Shown: positions 44,754-54,486, counted from the first letter of the stretch. The stretch is DNA of 64,000 nucleotides from Pseudomonas sp. FP453 (GCF_030687495.1 NZ_CP117435.1:2732501-2796500); one strand, 5' to 3'. Notes: generated by a model from the sequence alone, not told the origin. Translations and numbers: made by a program.

Positions 44754-44783
44754 GATATACAAAGCGTATATGTTTCGTATATC
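44754..44783. promoter_or_regulatory. Repeated GATATAC/GTATATC boxes, candidate operator of the ParD-like gene
   Basis: GATATAC (44754-44760) and GTATATC (44777-44783) form an inverted repeat, with a related GTATATG (44766-44772) between them. The boxes are spaced 11-12 bases, about one helical turn, as expected for cooperative ribbon-helix-helix binding. They lie 20-50 bases upstream of the ParD-like start. Confidence 0.5.
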
Positions 44784-44835
44784 GCAAGTAAACCTTTTGT
44801 TGACTCGTCCTGCCGTCGGCGGTTAGTTTCAGGCC

Positions 44836-44904
44836 ATGACTTATCCAACTGTCCGCACTCAGCCAAGCATGATTATTACCGCCATTCCTCATTTGGCGGG
44901 ATAG
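44836..44904 (+). CDS. Leader peptide of the threonine dehydratase attenuator
   Basis: A 22-codon open frame: MTYPTVRTQPS then MIITAIPHLAG, stop TAG. An internal ATG at 44869 would give only the last 11 residues. It contains four Thr and three Ile codons, with ATT-ATT-ACC-GCC-ATT at 44872-44886 directly before and within pairing segment 1. Ribosome stalling at these codons would sense charged tRNA-Ile and tRNA-Thr. Too short for routine gene calling. The ribosome site is weak (CAGG before the first ATG). Confidence 0.65.
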   Translation: MTYPTVRTQPSMIITAIPHLAG

Positions 44905-44949
44905 CGCACGGCTGTACCCAAACCCGCCCTAGAGGCGGGTTTTGTTTTT
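44879..44949 (+). promoter_or_regulatory. Transcription attenuator (segments 1-4) of the threonine dehydratase gene
   Basis: Four mutually exclusive arms: segment 1 CCGCC (44879-44883), segment 2 GGCGGG (44895-44900), segment 3 CCCGCC (44923-44928) and segment 4 GGCGGG (44934-44939). Pairing 1:2 gives the pause hairpin, 2:3 the antiterminator and 3:4 the terminator (AACCCGCC-CTAGA-GGCGGGTT followed by TTGTTTTT). A ribosome stalled at the Ile codons masks segment 1 and frees 2:3. This is the classical amino-acid attenuator layout. Confidence 0.75.
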
Positions 44950-44988
44950 CCGTCTCCAGGGCCCTTTGCACCACGCCAGGAGACACCC

Positions 44989-46011
44989 ATGAGCACCTGC
45001 ACCGCGCCCCACACCGCCGACACTGGGCTGCTTGAGCATTACGTGAAAAAAATCCTCGCCGCCCCGGTGTACGACCTGGCGGTGCGCACGCCCTTGCAAG
45101 CGGCGCCGGCGTTGTCGGCCTTGCTGGGCAATACCGTGCTGCTCAAGCGTGAAGACCTGCAACCGACGTTTTCCTTCAAGATCCGCGGCGCCTACAACAT
45201 GCTGGTGCAACTCAGTGACGTGCAAAAGGCCCGGGGCGTGGTGACGGCCTCGCCGGGCAACCATGCGCAAGGCGTGGCGCTGGCGGCCCGGGAATTGGGG
45301 ATCAAGGCGCGTATCGTCATGCCCGCCACCACCCCGGAACTCAAGGTGCTGGGCGTGCGCTCGCGGGGTGCCGAAGCGGTGCTGCACGGGGCGAGTTTTC
45401 CGTTTGCCCTGGCCCATGCGTTGCAACTGGCCGAGGCCTCGGGTTGCACCTTTGTCTCGCCCTTCGATGACCCGGAGGTGATCGCCGGCCAGGGCACGGT
45501 GGCCATGGAAATCCTGCGCCAGCAACAAGGCCCCCTGGACGCGATCTTTGTACCGGTGGGCGGCGGCGGGCTTATCGCCGGGATTGCCGCGTACGTCAAA
45601 TACCTGCGTCCCGAAGTGCGCATCGTCGGCGTCGAGCCCGAAGGTTCCAGTTGCCTGTTGGCGGCCCTGCGTGCCGGCGAGCGGGTGGTGTTGCCCAGTG
45701 TCGATGGGTTTGCCGATGGCACGGCGGTGGCGCAGGTCGGCGCGTTTGGGTTTGAAATCTGCCGCGATTGGGTGGACGAAGTCATCACCGTCAGCAACGA
45801 CGAACTGTGCAGCGCGATCAAGCTGATCTACGACGACACACGGTCCATCACCGAGCCTTCCGGGGCATTGGCGGTGGCCGGCATTCGCAAGTACGTCGCG
45901 CGCAGTGGTGTCGTTGGGCAGACCCTGGTAGCGATCAATTCCGGGGCGAATATCAACTTCGATAGTTTGCGACATGTTGCTGAAAGAGTGGCTGCCCAAG
46001 CGGTCGTTTAA
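44989..46011 (+). CDS. Threonine/serine dehydratase (catalytic domain only), PLP-dependent
   Basis: 340 residues. PLP lysine Lys64 (PTFSFKIRGAYNM), SPGNHAQGVALAARELG and the phosphate-binding GGGGLIAGIAAY loop identify a fold-type II threonine ammonia-lyase. It converts threonine to 2-oxobutyrate and ammonia, the first step to isoleucine. It lacks the C-terminal ACT-like domains of long biosynthetic IlvA, so feedback by isoleucine at the enzyme is unlikely. The upstream attenuator with Ile/Thr codons suggests control at transcription instead. Serine or catabolic (TdcB-like) use remains possible. Confidence 0.88.
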   Translation: MSTCTAPHTADTGLLEHYVKKILAAPVYDLAVRTPLQAAPALSALLGNTVLLKREDLQPTFSFKIRGAYNMLVQLSDVQKARGVVTASPGNHAQGVALAARELGIKARIVMPATTPELKVLGVRSRGAEAVLHGASFPFALAHALQLAEASGCTFVSPFDDPEVIAGQGTVAMEILRQQQGPLDAIFVPVGGGGLIAGIAAYVKYLRPEVRIVGVEPEGSSCLLAALRAGERVVLPSVDGFADGTAVAQVGAFGFEICRDWVDEVITVSNDELCSAIKLIYDDTRSITEPSGALAVAGIRKYVARSGVVGQTLVAINSGANINFDSLRHVAERVAAQAVV

Positions 46012-46080
46012 CTTGAATACGTAAGTTAAACGTTTAATCGCAGCCGTTCGCCGATGATTAAACGGGCGCTGTTCAAGTTA
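46009..46080. repeat. Nested inverted repeats after the threonine dehydratase gene
   Basis: Outer arms TAACTTGAA (46009-46017) and TTCAAGTTA (46072-46080) enclose inner arms CGTTTAATC (46031-46039) and GATTAAACG (46056-46064). A perfect 12-mer TTAAACGTTTAA (46026-46037) overlaps the inner left arm. The stop codon is part of the outer arm. No T run follows. Confidence 0.6.
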
Positions 46081-46244
46081 TATAACGCCGCAAGGGGCTT
46101 ATGAGGAAAGGTTACAACGCCAGCGGATTTTGCCGGGTAGGCTGGTGATTGCAAGCGTCTTCCAGGGTTGGCAAGACGTGGCAGGCCAGTGCCTGCCGGA
46201 TCCATAACAATCGATTGGCAGTCTCAGGAAAGGAGAGGTTGACC

Positions 46245-46511
46245 ATGCTTTCGGAACTGGAACTACGCAGCATTATTGAAACAAGTTTCCTGCCCAAGCG
46301 GTGCGAATGCACCAAAGCCGAAGACGCTTCGCTGACGATCAAGGTCTACGACGACCGCGACCGTGACCGGGTGGATTTGGAAGTCAAAGGCATCAACGCC
46401 GATAAACTCGACAGCAGCCGCGCCATTTGCAACCTGATCACCGGGTTGCGCGAAAACCTCAAGCACTCCCATGCACCCGCCCTGCAAAGAGCGGGCGGGC
46501 GTGCCTATTGA
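46245..46511 (+). CDS. DUF1652 family protein
   Basis: 88 residues from MLSELELRSI, with AAGGAGAGG upstream. DUF1652 pattern: LRSIIETSFLPKRCECT, LTIKVYD and VDLEVKGI...SSRAICNLI. A small cytoplasmic protein found almost only in pseudomonads; function unknown. The stop codon touches the stop of the convergent membrane-protein gene. The open frame extends upstream but the ribosome site fixes this start. Confidence 0.85.
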   Translation: MLSELELRSIIETSFLPKRCECTKAEDASLTIKVYDDRDRDRVDLEVKGINADKLDSSRAICNLITGLRENLKHSHAPALQRAGGRAY

Positions 46512-46910
46512 TCAGGCCGCCGTTTGAGGGGTTGGCACCGACGCCCTGTGGGCCTGGATAAACGCCAGGCCCAGCACGGTTTCCGTGGCCACCGCCAGCA
46601 GGATGCCCGGGCCGGCGTTGCCACTGATCCACTCGCTCAAACCCAACGCGGCCAAGACAAAACACCCGGCGATAAACCCGGTGGTGATGGCGCGGCGTGT
46701 GTCAGAGGGAGGTGCGTGGCGGGCGCGGTAGAACATGATGCCGAGGGCCAGGAACAGCGCGGCGTTACGCCGGGCCACCAAGCCCGTGGCGCTTGAATAT
46801 TCCACACTCCACAACCATAACAGCCAGTCGGGGCGCAGGCCCCACGTGAGTGCGAGGGCGAAGCAGAGCAGGGCGGTGAAGAGGGCGAGCGTATGAAAGC
46901 GCAGCGGCAT
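46512..46910 (-). CDS. Small four-helix membrane protein, unknown function
   Basis: 132 residues with four hydrophobic segments at about 5-25, 44-62, 73-92 and 98-117. The first is LALFTALLCFALALTWGL. It has short loops and a Thr/Pro/Ala C-terminal tail, with no catalytic or binding motif. I do not recognise a named family, though DUF4345-like small membrane proteins look similar. Monocistronic and convergent with the DUF1652 gene. Confidence 0.7.
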   Translation of the reverse strand: MPLRFHTLALFTALLCFALALTWGLRPDWLLWLWSVEYSSATGLVARRNAALFLALGIMFYRARHAPPSDTRRAITTGFIAGCFVLAALGLSEWISGNAGPGILLAVATETVLGLAFIQAHRASVPTPQTAA

Positions 46911-46991
46911 GACGAGTCCTTTCGGCCGGGTGATCAGCGCGCAAGGATAACCGTTCGCAAGCCAATACGCCGCCCTTTGTCAGCACGGTGC

Positions 46992-47246
46992 TCAATTCTG
47001 GGACAGGCAGGCTTCAGACAGCTTCTTGTAGCTTACGTACTGCTCGACACCGGCCTTGTCGAGAAACTTGATATCGGCCTTGACGACCTTGCATTCGCTG
47101 GTCTGCGGTTCGTTCATCGAGATGACTTTCTGCACATCCATGGGCATGCCGTAGCGGTAAGGCACCGGTTTTGAATCGGCTTGGGCCACGCCCGAAACGG
47201 CGGCCAGCGCCAAGGTGAGGCCGATCAGCAGGGTTTGGGTGTTCAT
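46992..47246 (-). CDS. DUF2790 family exported protein
   Basis: 84 residues from MNTQTLLIGL. Signal peptide ends at AQA (residue 23). The mature part has the DUF2790 pattern: PVPYRYGMPMDVQKVISM, then two Cys (SECKV and EACLSQ) that may form a disulfide. These are small periplasmic proteins of pseudomonads with unknown function, often induced by metals or stress. Confidence 0.85.
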   Translation of the reverse strand: MNTQTLLIGLTLALAAVSGVAQADSKPVPYRYGMPMDVQKVISMNEPQTSECKVVKADIKFLDKAGVEQYVSYKKLSEACLSQN

Positions 47247-47417
47247 GAAGGTTCTCCAACAGGGATTCGCTGGCCCATCGTGGTGATGGGCGGACGCGTT
47301 CACTGTTGTCCCCCGACATTAACCATTGATTAATTTTGGGGGTTCCTGACAAAAGCTTCATGTTCGAAAGCGATTACCTACATGATCGCCGAATTTCTCC
47401 TACATTTATCGCGATTT

Positions 47418-48356
47418 TCAGCCCAGTTGGTCGCGGTAGGGCAGGTCCGGGCCGGTCTTGCCGCAGGTCATGGCCGCGGCGCGAATGGCAAACCCCAGCA
47501 TGCGGTCGATCTGCTCGCGAGACAGCTGTTGCAGGCCTTCTACCGAGTCCAGCGCGTGCTCGGTCAGCCAGGCAATCAACGCCGCCTGGAAGGTATCCCC
47601 GGCGCCGACCGTATCGGCCATCACCACCTTGACCGCAGGTGCAGACCAGTGCCCATGCTGGCGGCTGAATACGCTGGCGCCGTCGCCACCGCGGGTGAGA
47701 AACACCAGCTGGCAACGGTGTTGCAGCCAACCTTGCAAGACGCTTTCCGGCGACTGTTCGGGGTAGAGCAGGTGCAGGTCTTCGTCGCTGACCTTGATCA
47801 AGTCGGCATGCTGCACCAGCTCGTCGATGCGCGCGCGCCACAGGTGGATGTCCGGTTGCGGGTTGAGACGCACGTTGGGATCGAGGCTGATCAGGCGCTT
47901 GCCGCTTTCACGCTTGACCAGGTGCAGCAGGGTGTCGCCCACCGGCTGCACCACCAGGGAAAACGAGCCGATATGCAGGCCGCGAATGTCAGCGCCGAGT
48001 GCCGGCAGATGGCTGGTCTGCAGCAGGCGATCCGCGCACCCGTCGCCGCGAAAGTTGTACTGCGGCGAACCATCGCTGCCCACCGCGACCATCGACAGGG
48101 TGGTCGGCGCGGCGAATTCCACCAGGAACTGTTCGCTCACGCCTTCGTCCCTGAGCACCTGCAACAGGCGCCGGCCGAGGAAGTCGGTGGACACGCCACC
48201 GAACAGTCCCGCCTCGACGCCCAGGCGGCGCAGACCCACGGCCACGTTGAACGGCGAGCCACCGGCAAGTGCCTTGTAGTTGACCTTGGAAGCCTGCCCG
48301 CTGGCATCCTCCTCGCTGAAAAAATCAAACAGCGCTTCACCACACACCAGATACAT
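47418..48356 (-). CDS. mtlZ: Fructokinase of the mannitol operon, PfkB family
   Basis: 312 residues. PfkB signatures: N-terminal CGEALFDFF, the GGSPFNVAVGLRRLG substrate loop, and DTVGAGDTFQAALIAWL with the catalytic Asp in GAGD. It phosphorylates fructose, the product of MtlD, to fructose-6-phosphate. Last gene of the mtl operon, 12 bases after mtlY. Operon order identifies it as mtlZ. Confidence 0.92.
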   Translation of the reverse strand: MYLVCGEALFDFFSEEDASGQASKVNYKALAGGSPFNVAVGLRRLGVEAGLFGGVSTDFLGRRLLQVLRDEGVSEQFLVEFAAPTTLSMVAVGSDGSPQYNFRGDGCADRLLQTSHLPALGADIRGLHIGSFSLVVQPVGDTLLHLVKRESGKRLISLDPNVRLNPQPDIHLWRARIDELVQHADLIKVSDEDLHLLYPEQSPESVLQGWLQHRCQLVFLTRGGDGASVFSRQHGHWSAPAVKVVMADTVGAGDTFQAALIAWLTEHALDSVEGLQQLSREQIDRMLGFAIRAAAMTCGKTGPDLPYRDQLG

Positions 48357-48368
48357 AGTCGTTCGCTC

Positions 48369-49850
48369 TTAAAGGGTGGCCACGTGCTGTTGATAGCGCT
48401 CGTAGGCCTGTTGATAGGCGCCGACACTGGCCGCCACCGGCAAGGTGCGGCTGGCCAGGTCAAGACTCACGCAGCGGTCGCACAAACGGGCCAGGGATTC
48501 GCCGGATTGGCTCCACGCCGCCTGGATCGCTGCGCCCAGTGCGGCAGCTTCCGGTTGTTCGGTACAGACCACTTCGGTGTTCATGATGTCGGCGACCATC
48601 TGCCGCCACAGCGGGCTTTTCGAACCGCCGCCGATCAAGCGGATGCTCTGGCTTTGCAGGCCGGTCTGGCGCAGCAGGTCAAGGCCGTAGCGCAGGCCGA
48701 AGGTGGTGCCCTCGACCACCGCGCGGCACAGGTTGGCGCGGGTCAGGTTGGTCATGGTCAGGCCGTGCAGGCTGCCGCTGGCGTGGGGCAGGGCAGGTAC
48801 ACGTTCGCCATTGAGGAACGGCAGCATGCTCACGCCCTCGGCGCCAATCGGGGCCTCGGCGACCAGGGTGTTGAACGCGGCGAGGTCCAGTTCGAACAGC
48901 TCGCGGATCACCCCGGTGGCGTTGGTCAGGTTCATGGTGCAGATCAACGGCAGCCAGCCGCCGCTGGATGAGCAGAACGTCGCCACTGAGGCCTGGGGGC
49001 TGACGTTGGGTTGGTCGGCAAATGCGTAGACGGTGCCCGATGAACCGAGGCTCATGGTGATCACGCCGGGGGCAATGTTGCCGGTGCCGAGGGCGCCCAT
49101 CATGTTGTCGCCGCCGCCGCTGGACACGATCGCGTTGGGGTTGATGCCCAGGCGTTCGGCGATGGCCGGCAGGATCGTGCCGACGGCTTGATCGGCCTCG
49201 ATCAATGGCGGCAAGGCGTTGACCAGGCGCCCAGTCGGATCGATGTGCTGCAGCAGCGCCACATCCCATTCGCGGCTGCGCACATTGAAATAGCCGGTGC
49301 CCGACGCATCGCCGTATTCGGCGACGGCACGCCCGGTGAGCCAGTAGTTGAGGTAGTCGTGGGGCAGCAGTACATGGGCGATCTGCGCGAATACGTCGGG
49401 GTGTTGCTCGCGGGTCCACAGCAGCTTGGACACGGTGTAGCCCGGCGCAATCGCCACGCCCAGGCGTTCCAGCGAGCCGCTTTCGCCGCCCAGATAATCC
49501 AGCAGTCGCTGGTTTTCGGCGGTGGTTTCGGTGTCGCACCACAGCTTGGCCGGGCGCAGGACCTGGCCGCCCTCATCGAGCAGCACCAGGCCGTGCTGCT
49601 GGCCGGAAACGCCGATGCCAAGGACGTCCTGGCCGTCCACGCGGGCCTGTTGCAAGGCGCGGTGGGTGGCGGCGGTAAAGGCGTCGAGCCATTGCTGGGT
49701 GTCTTGCTCGCGGCGGCCGTTGGCGCCGCTGATCAATGTGTGTGGAGCGTCGCCCTGGCCCAGCACCTTGCCGCTGGCAGCGTCGAGGACGATGGCCTTG
49801 GTGCCCTGGGTGCCGCAGTCGATGCCGAGGAACAGGTTTTGCTGGGTCAT
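48369..49850 (-). CDS. mtlY: Xylulokinase-type FGGY kinase of the mannitol operon
   Basis: 493 residues from MTQQNLFLGI. FGGY-family ATPase: phosphate-1 loop LGIDCGTQGTKAIVLD, QQHGLVLLDEGG, catalytic-Asp region and GDNMMGALGTG, and the C-terminal IRLIGGGSKSPLWRQMVADI. It phosphorylates D-xylulose, formed when MtlD oxidises arabitol. The upstream gap to mtlD is 142 bases and contains a REPIN; mtlZ follows closely. Confidence 0.92.
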   Translation of the reverse strand: MTQQNLFLGIDCGTQGTKAIVLDAASGKVLGQGDAPHTLISGANGRREQDTQQWLDAFTAATHRALQQARVDGQDVLGIGVSGQQHGLVLLDEGGQVLRPAKLWCDTETTAENQRLLDYLGGESGSLERLGVAIAPGYTVSKLLWTREQHPDVFAQIAHVLLPHDYLNYWLTGRAVAEYGDASGTGYFNVRSREWDVALLQHIDPTGRLVNALPPLIEADQAVGTILPAIAERLGINPNAIVSSGGGDNMMGALGTGNIAPGVITMSLGSSGTVYAFADQPNVSPQASVATFCSSSGGWLPLICTMNLTNATGVIRELFELDLAAFNTLVAEAPIGAEGVSMLPFLNGERVPALPHASGSLHGLTMTNLTRANLCRAVVEGTTFGLRYGLDLLRQTGLQSQSIRLIGGGSKSPLWRQMVADIMNTEVVCTEQPEAAALGAAIQAAWSQSGESLARLCDRCVSLDLASRTLPVAASVGAYQQAYERYQQHVATL

Positions 49851-49899
49851 GGTGGGGTGCTCAGCAGTATTGTTGTTTTGGATTGAAAACCCGATCAAC

Positions 49900-49988
49900 T
49901 GTGGGAGCTGGCTTGCCTGCGATAGCAATCTGTCAGTCACAACAGGGCTGACTGAACCACCGCTATCGCAGGCAAGCCAGCTCCCACA
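49900..49988. repeat. REPIN inside the mtl operon, between mtlD and mtlY
   Basis: Inverted REP arms with a CAGTCA/TGACTG centre, 5 bases before the mtlD stop. As RNA it could form a long stem and influence mRNA stability or readthrough into mtlYZ. Confidence 0.9.
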
Positions 49989-49992
49989 TTTT

Positions 49993-51468
49993 TCAAGCCG
50001 GTTTCTTCAGGAGGGTTTGCAGGGTTTGGGTGACACCGTGGTCACGCAAGCTCACAAAACACCGCTCGAACGCTGCCACAAACCCAGGCGAATTGGGAAT
50101 AGCCGTGCCAAAAATCTCTTCAACCCCCAACAGCCGCTGGCTGATCAATCCATCGTCACTGACCAGGCCCTGGCAGAACGCCGCACGCGGGTCCGGAATC
50201 GTGTAGCTCACGCCATTCTCATCCACACCCTTCAGATACAACGCCCACGCCGCCACCACCAGCGCCGCACGTTCCGTCTCGCGGCCATCGGCAATCAAGC
50301 GGTTGATGGTCGGCACGGTGAACTTCGGAAACTTCGACGAACCATCGGAGCACACGCGCTCCAACTGGTCGGCAATCGCCTGGTTGGAGAAACGATCCAC
50401 CAGGGTCTGCTTGTAGTGTGTCAAGTCGATGCCGGGCACGGGCGCCAGGTTGGGCGTGACGTCCAGGTCCATGTAGGCGCGCATATAGGCGACGAACAGC
50501 GGGTCGTTCATGGTCTCGTGGACAAACCGATAGCCCTTGAGGAAGCCCAGGTAGGTGAGGGCCAGGTGGCTGCCGTTGAGCAAGCCGATCTTCATCTCTT
50601 CGTAGGGCGTCACGTCATCGGTGAACTGCACGCCGACCGTTTCCCAGGCCGGGCGGCCGTTGACGAACTTGTCTTCCAGCACCCACTGCACAAAGGGTTC
50701 GCACACCACCGGCCAGGCATCGTCGATGCCGTGCACGTCATGCAGTTGCAGGCGGTGGGCGGTGCTGGTCATCGGCGTGATGCGATCGACCATGGCATTC
50801 GGGAAGCTCACATTCGTGGCGATCCAGTCATGCAGGTCGGCGTTGTGCAGGGCGGCGAACGCCAGCAGCGCCTTGCGCGTGACAGCGCCGTTGTGCGGCA
50901 GGTTATCGCAGGACATCACGGTAAACGCCGGGGTGCCGGCGGCGCGGCGTTGGGTCAGGGCCGCGCAGAGAAAACCGAACACGGTTTTCGGCGCCTTGGG
51001 GTGCGCGAGGTCATGCTGGATTTGCGGCAGGTGGGCCATGAACTCGCCGTTGCTGTCGTCGATGCAGTAGCCGCCTTCGGTGATGGTCAGCGAGAGGATG
51101 CGGATCTCGGGGCTGGCGAGCTTGTCGATCAACGCCTGGGCGCTGTCTTCGGCCAGCAGCATGTCGCTGATCGCGCCGATCACGCGCACTTCGGTGTCGT
51201 CGGTGTCGCCCAGTTCGTACAGGGTGAACAGATAATCCTGACCGGCCAGGTCGTCGCGGGCCTTGCGGTCCTCGCTGCGCAGGCCGACGCCGCAGATGCT
51301 CCAGTCCAGGCCAACGCCGGTGTTCATCAGCGCATCGGTGTAATACGCCTGATGCGCGCGGTGGAAACCGCCGACGCCGATATGGGCGATGCCCTGCGAG
51401 GTAGACGTATAAGTCGGCAGCTGTACTTCTGGCGCCAACCGCGTGAGGTTCTGTTTATTCAGTTTCAT
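49993..51468 (-). CDS. mtlD: Mannitol 2-dehydrogenase (polyol-specific long-chain dehydrogenase)
   Basis: 491 residues from MKLNKQNLTR, close to the 493 of the characterised P. fluorescens enzyme. Nucleotide site: HIGVGGFHRAHQAYY. Catalytic residues lie in KIGLLNGSHLAL: Lys293, Asn298 and His301, matching Lys295/Asn300/His303 of that enzyme. It oxidises mannitol to fructose with NAD and also acts on arabitol and sorbitol. The gene is 16 bases after mtlK. Confidence 0.94.
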   Translation of the reverse strand: MKLNKQNLTRLAPEVQLPTYTSTSQGIAHIGVGGFHRAHQAYYTDALMNTGVGLDWSICGVGLRSEDRKARDDLAGQDYLFTLYELGDTDDTEVRVIGAISDMLLAEDSAQALIDKLASPEIRILSLTITEGGYCIDDSNGEFMAHLPQIQHDLAHPKAPKTVFGFLCAALTQRRAAGTPAFTVMSCDNLPHNGAVTRKALLAFAALHNADLHDWIATNVSFPNAMVDRITPMTSTAHRLQLHDVHGIDDAWPVVCEPFVQWVLEDKFVNGRPAWETVGVQFTDDVTPYEEMKIGLLNGSHLALTYLGFLKGYRFVHETMNDPLFVAYMRAYMDLDVTPNLAPVPGIDLTHYKQTLVDRFSNQAIADQLERVCSDGSSKFPKFTVPTINRLIADGRETERAALVVAAWALYLKGVDENGVSYTIPDPRAAFCQGLVSDDGLISQRLLGVEEIFGTAIPNSPGFVAAFERCFVSLRDHGVTQTLQTLLKKPA

Positions 51469-51484
51469 CACAACTCTCGCAAAA

Positions 51485-52588
<1,104 letters not shown>

Positions 52589-52610
52589 GATGGGCCTCCG
52601 CTTGGAATTA

Positions 52611-53442
52611 TTATTTAACAGCGCCGAAGGACAAACCGCGCACCAGCTGTTTCTGGCTGACCCAGCCAAAGATCAGGATCGGCGCACAGGCGAGGGTCGA
52701 CACGGCGGACAATTTGGCCCAGAACAAGCCCTCGGGGGCTGGAGTAGGAGGCGATCAGCGCGGTCAACGGCGCGGCATTCGACGAGGTCAGGTTCAGCGA
52801 CCAGAATGCCTCGTTCCAGCACAGGATCAGCGACAGCAGCACTGTGGAGGCCAGGCCTCCCTTGGCAATCGGCAGCAGCACGCGGACCATTTCCTGCCAC
52901 AGGGTGGCGCCATCGAGGCGGGCGGCTTCGAGGATGTCCTTGGGGATGTCCTTGAAGTAGGTGTAAACCATCCACACCACAATCGGCAGGTTGATCAGGG
53001 TGTAGATGATGATCAGCGCGATACGTGTGTCCAGCAGGCCAAAGCTCTTGGCGAGCAGGTAGATCGGCATCAGCACGCCCACCGGTGGCAGCATCTTGGT
53101 GGACAGCATCCACAGCAGCGTGCCCTTGGTGCGCTGGGTTTCGTAGAAGGCCATGGAGTAGGCTGCCGGCACCGAGATCAGCAGGCACAAAGCCGTGGCG
53201 CTGAAGGAAATCACCACTGAGTTCCAGGCGTAGGCGAAGTAATTGCTGCGCTCGTTGATGTGCAGGTAGTTCTCCAGCGTCGGCGTGAAGATGAACTGCG
53301 GCGGCGTGGCGAACGCGTCGATTTCGGTCTTGAAGCTGGTCAGCACCATCCAGAAGATCGGGAAGAAGATCAGGATCGCGATGGCCCAGGCCAACGTGCC
53401 AAGCAACAGGCTTTGCAGGCGGCGGGATTGTTGAAGCGTCAT
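52611..53442 (-). pseudogene. mtlG: Mannitol ABC transporter permease MtlG, frameshifted near the 3' end
   Basis: An extra base in the G5 run at 52734-52738 shifts the frame after about residue 235. The shifted frame ends at 52615 with a foreign tail. Without it the protein is 276 residues and ends [16 protein letters not shown], as expected for a CUT1 permease. Six membrane helices and the EAA loop (EAARLDGATLWQEMVRVLLP) are intact. The lost part is the last helix region. A homopolymer indel next to intact mtlF and mtlK suggests sequencing error; if real, mannitol uptake by this system would be impaired. Confidence 0.88.
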
Positions 53443-53452
53443 GGCGCGGCCC

Positions 53453-54343
53453 TCAAGGCTTGTCAGTCAGGTTTTTGCCGATCATCCGCACCAGGATGAT
53501 CGCCGCGATATTGGCAATGACCACGGCAATCAAGCCGCCGGCCGAGGCCATGCCCACGTCGAACTGCACCAGCGCCTGGTTGTAGATCAGGTAGGCGAGG
53601 TTGGTGGACGCGTAGCCGGGGCCGCCGTTGGTGGTGGTGAAGATTTCGGCGAACACCGAGAGCAGAAAGATCGTTTCGATCATCACCACCACGGCAATCG
53701 GCCGGGCCAGGTGCGGCAGGGTCAGGTGCCAGAAGATCGCGATGGCGCCGGCACCGTCCAGGCGCGCGGCTTCCTTTTGTTCCTGGTCGAGGGACTGCAT
53801 GGCGGTCATCAGCAGCAGGATGGCGAACGGCAGCCATTGCCAGGAGACAATGATGATGATCGACAGCAACGGGTAGTGCGCGAGCCAGTCCACCGGTTCG
53901 GCGCCGAAGAACTTCCACACGGCGGCGAGAATCCCCGACACCGGGTGGAAAATCAGGTTCTTCCAGATCAGCGCACCGACGGTGGGCATGATGAAGAACG
54001 GCGAGATCAACAACACCCGCACCAGGCCGCGACCGAAGAACTCACTGGCTTCGAGCAGGGCGCTGATCAACACGCCCAGCACCACGCTGATCAGCAGCAC
54101 GCTGCCCACCAGCAACAAGGTGTTGGTGGCGCCGGGCAAGAAGCCCGAATCGGTGATGAAGTAGGTGAAGTTTTCCAGCCCGACGAATTGGTTTTCACCG
54201 GGGTAGAGCAGGTTGTAGCGGATCAGCGAAAAGTACAGGGTCATGCCCAGCGGCACGATCATCCACAACAGCAGCAGGGCCACCGAGGGGCTGACAAGGA
54301 ACCAGCCGGGGTTGGCCAGGCGGTTTTTGGGGGGTGTATTCAT
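53453..54343 (-). CDS. mtlF: Mannitol ABC transporter permease
   Basis: 296 residues, six membrane helices, MalF/UgpA-type. The EAA motif (QKEAARLDGAGAIAIFWHLTLP) contacts the ATPase. The ATG at 54343 is preferred over a TTG three codons upstream. It lies 10 bases before mtlG and is separated from mtlE by 180 bases that contain a REPIN. Confidence 0.92.
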   Translation of the reverse strand: MNTPPKNRLANPGWFLVSPSVALLLLWMIVPLGMTLYFSLIRYNLLYPGENQFVGLENFTYFITDSGFLPGATNTLLLVGSVLLISVVLGVLISALLEASEFFGRGLVRVLLISPFFIMPTVGALIWKNLIFHPVSGILAAVWKFFGAEPVDWLAHYPLLSIIIIVSWQWLPFAILLLMTAMQSLDQEQKEAARLDGAGAIAIFWHLTLPHLARPIAVVVMIETIFLLSVFAEIFTTTNGGPGYASTNLAYLIYNQALVQFDVGMASAGGLIAVVIANIAAIILVRMIGKNLTDKP

Positions 54344-54395
54344 GGTATTCAAGGCCAGTCGATTACAGGCGGAGCCAGCGTCGGAGCGCGGTCAA

Positions 54396-54486
54396 TGTGG
54401 GAGCTGGCTCGCCTGCGATAGTGGTGTGTCAGCAAACAGATTCATCCACTGACACACCGCTATCGCGGGCAAGCCCGGCTCCCACA
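54396..54486. repeat. Hybrid REPIN inside the mtl operon, between mtlE and mtlF
   Basis: Left arm GAGCTGGCTCGCCTGCG and right arm CGCGGGCAAGCCCGGCTC belong to different REP subtypes. A partial extra end (GCGGGTTCCCACA) follows to 54503. Confidence 0.88.
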
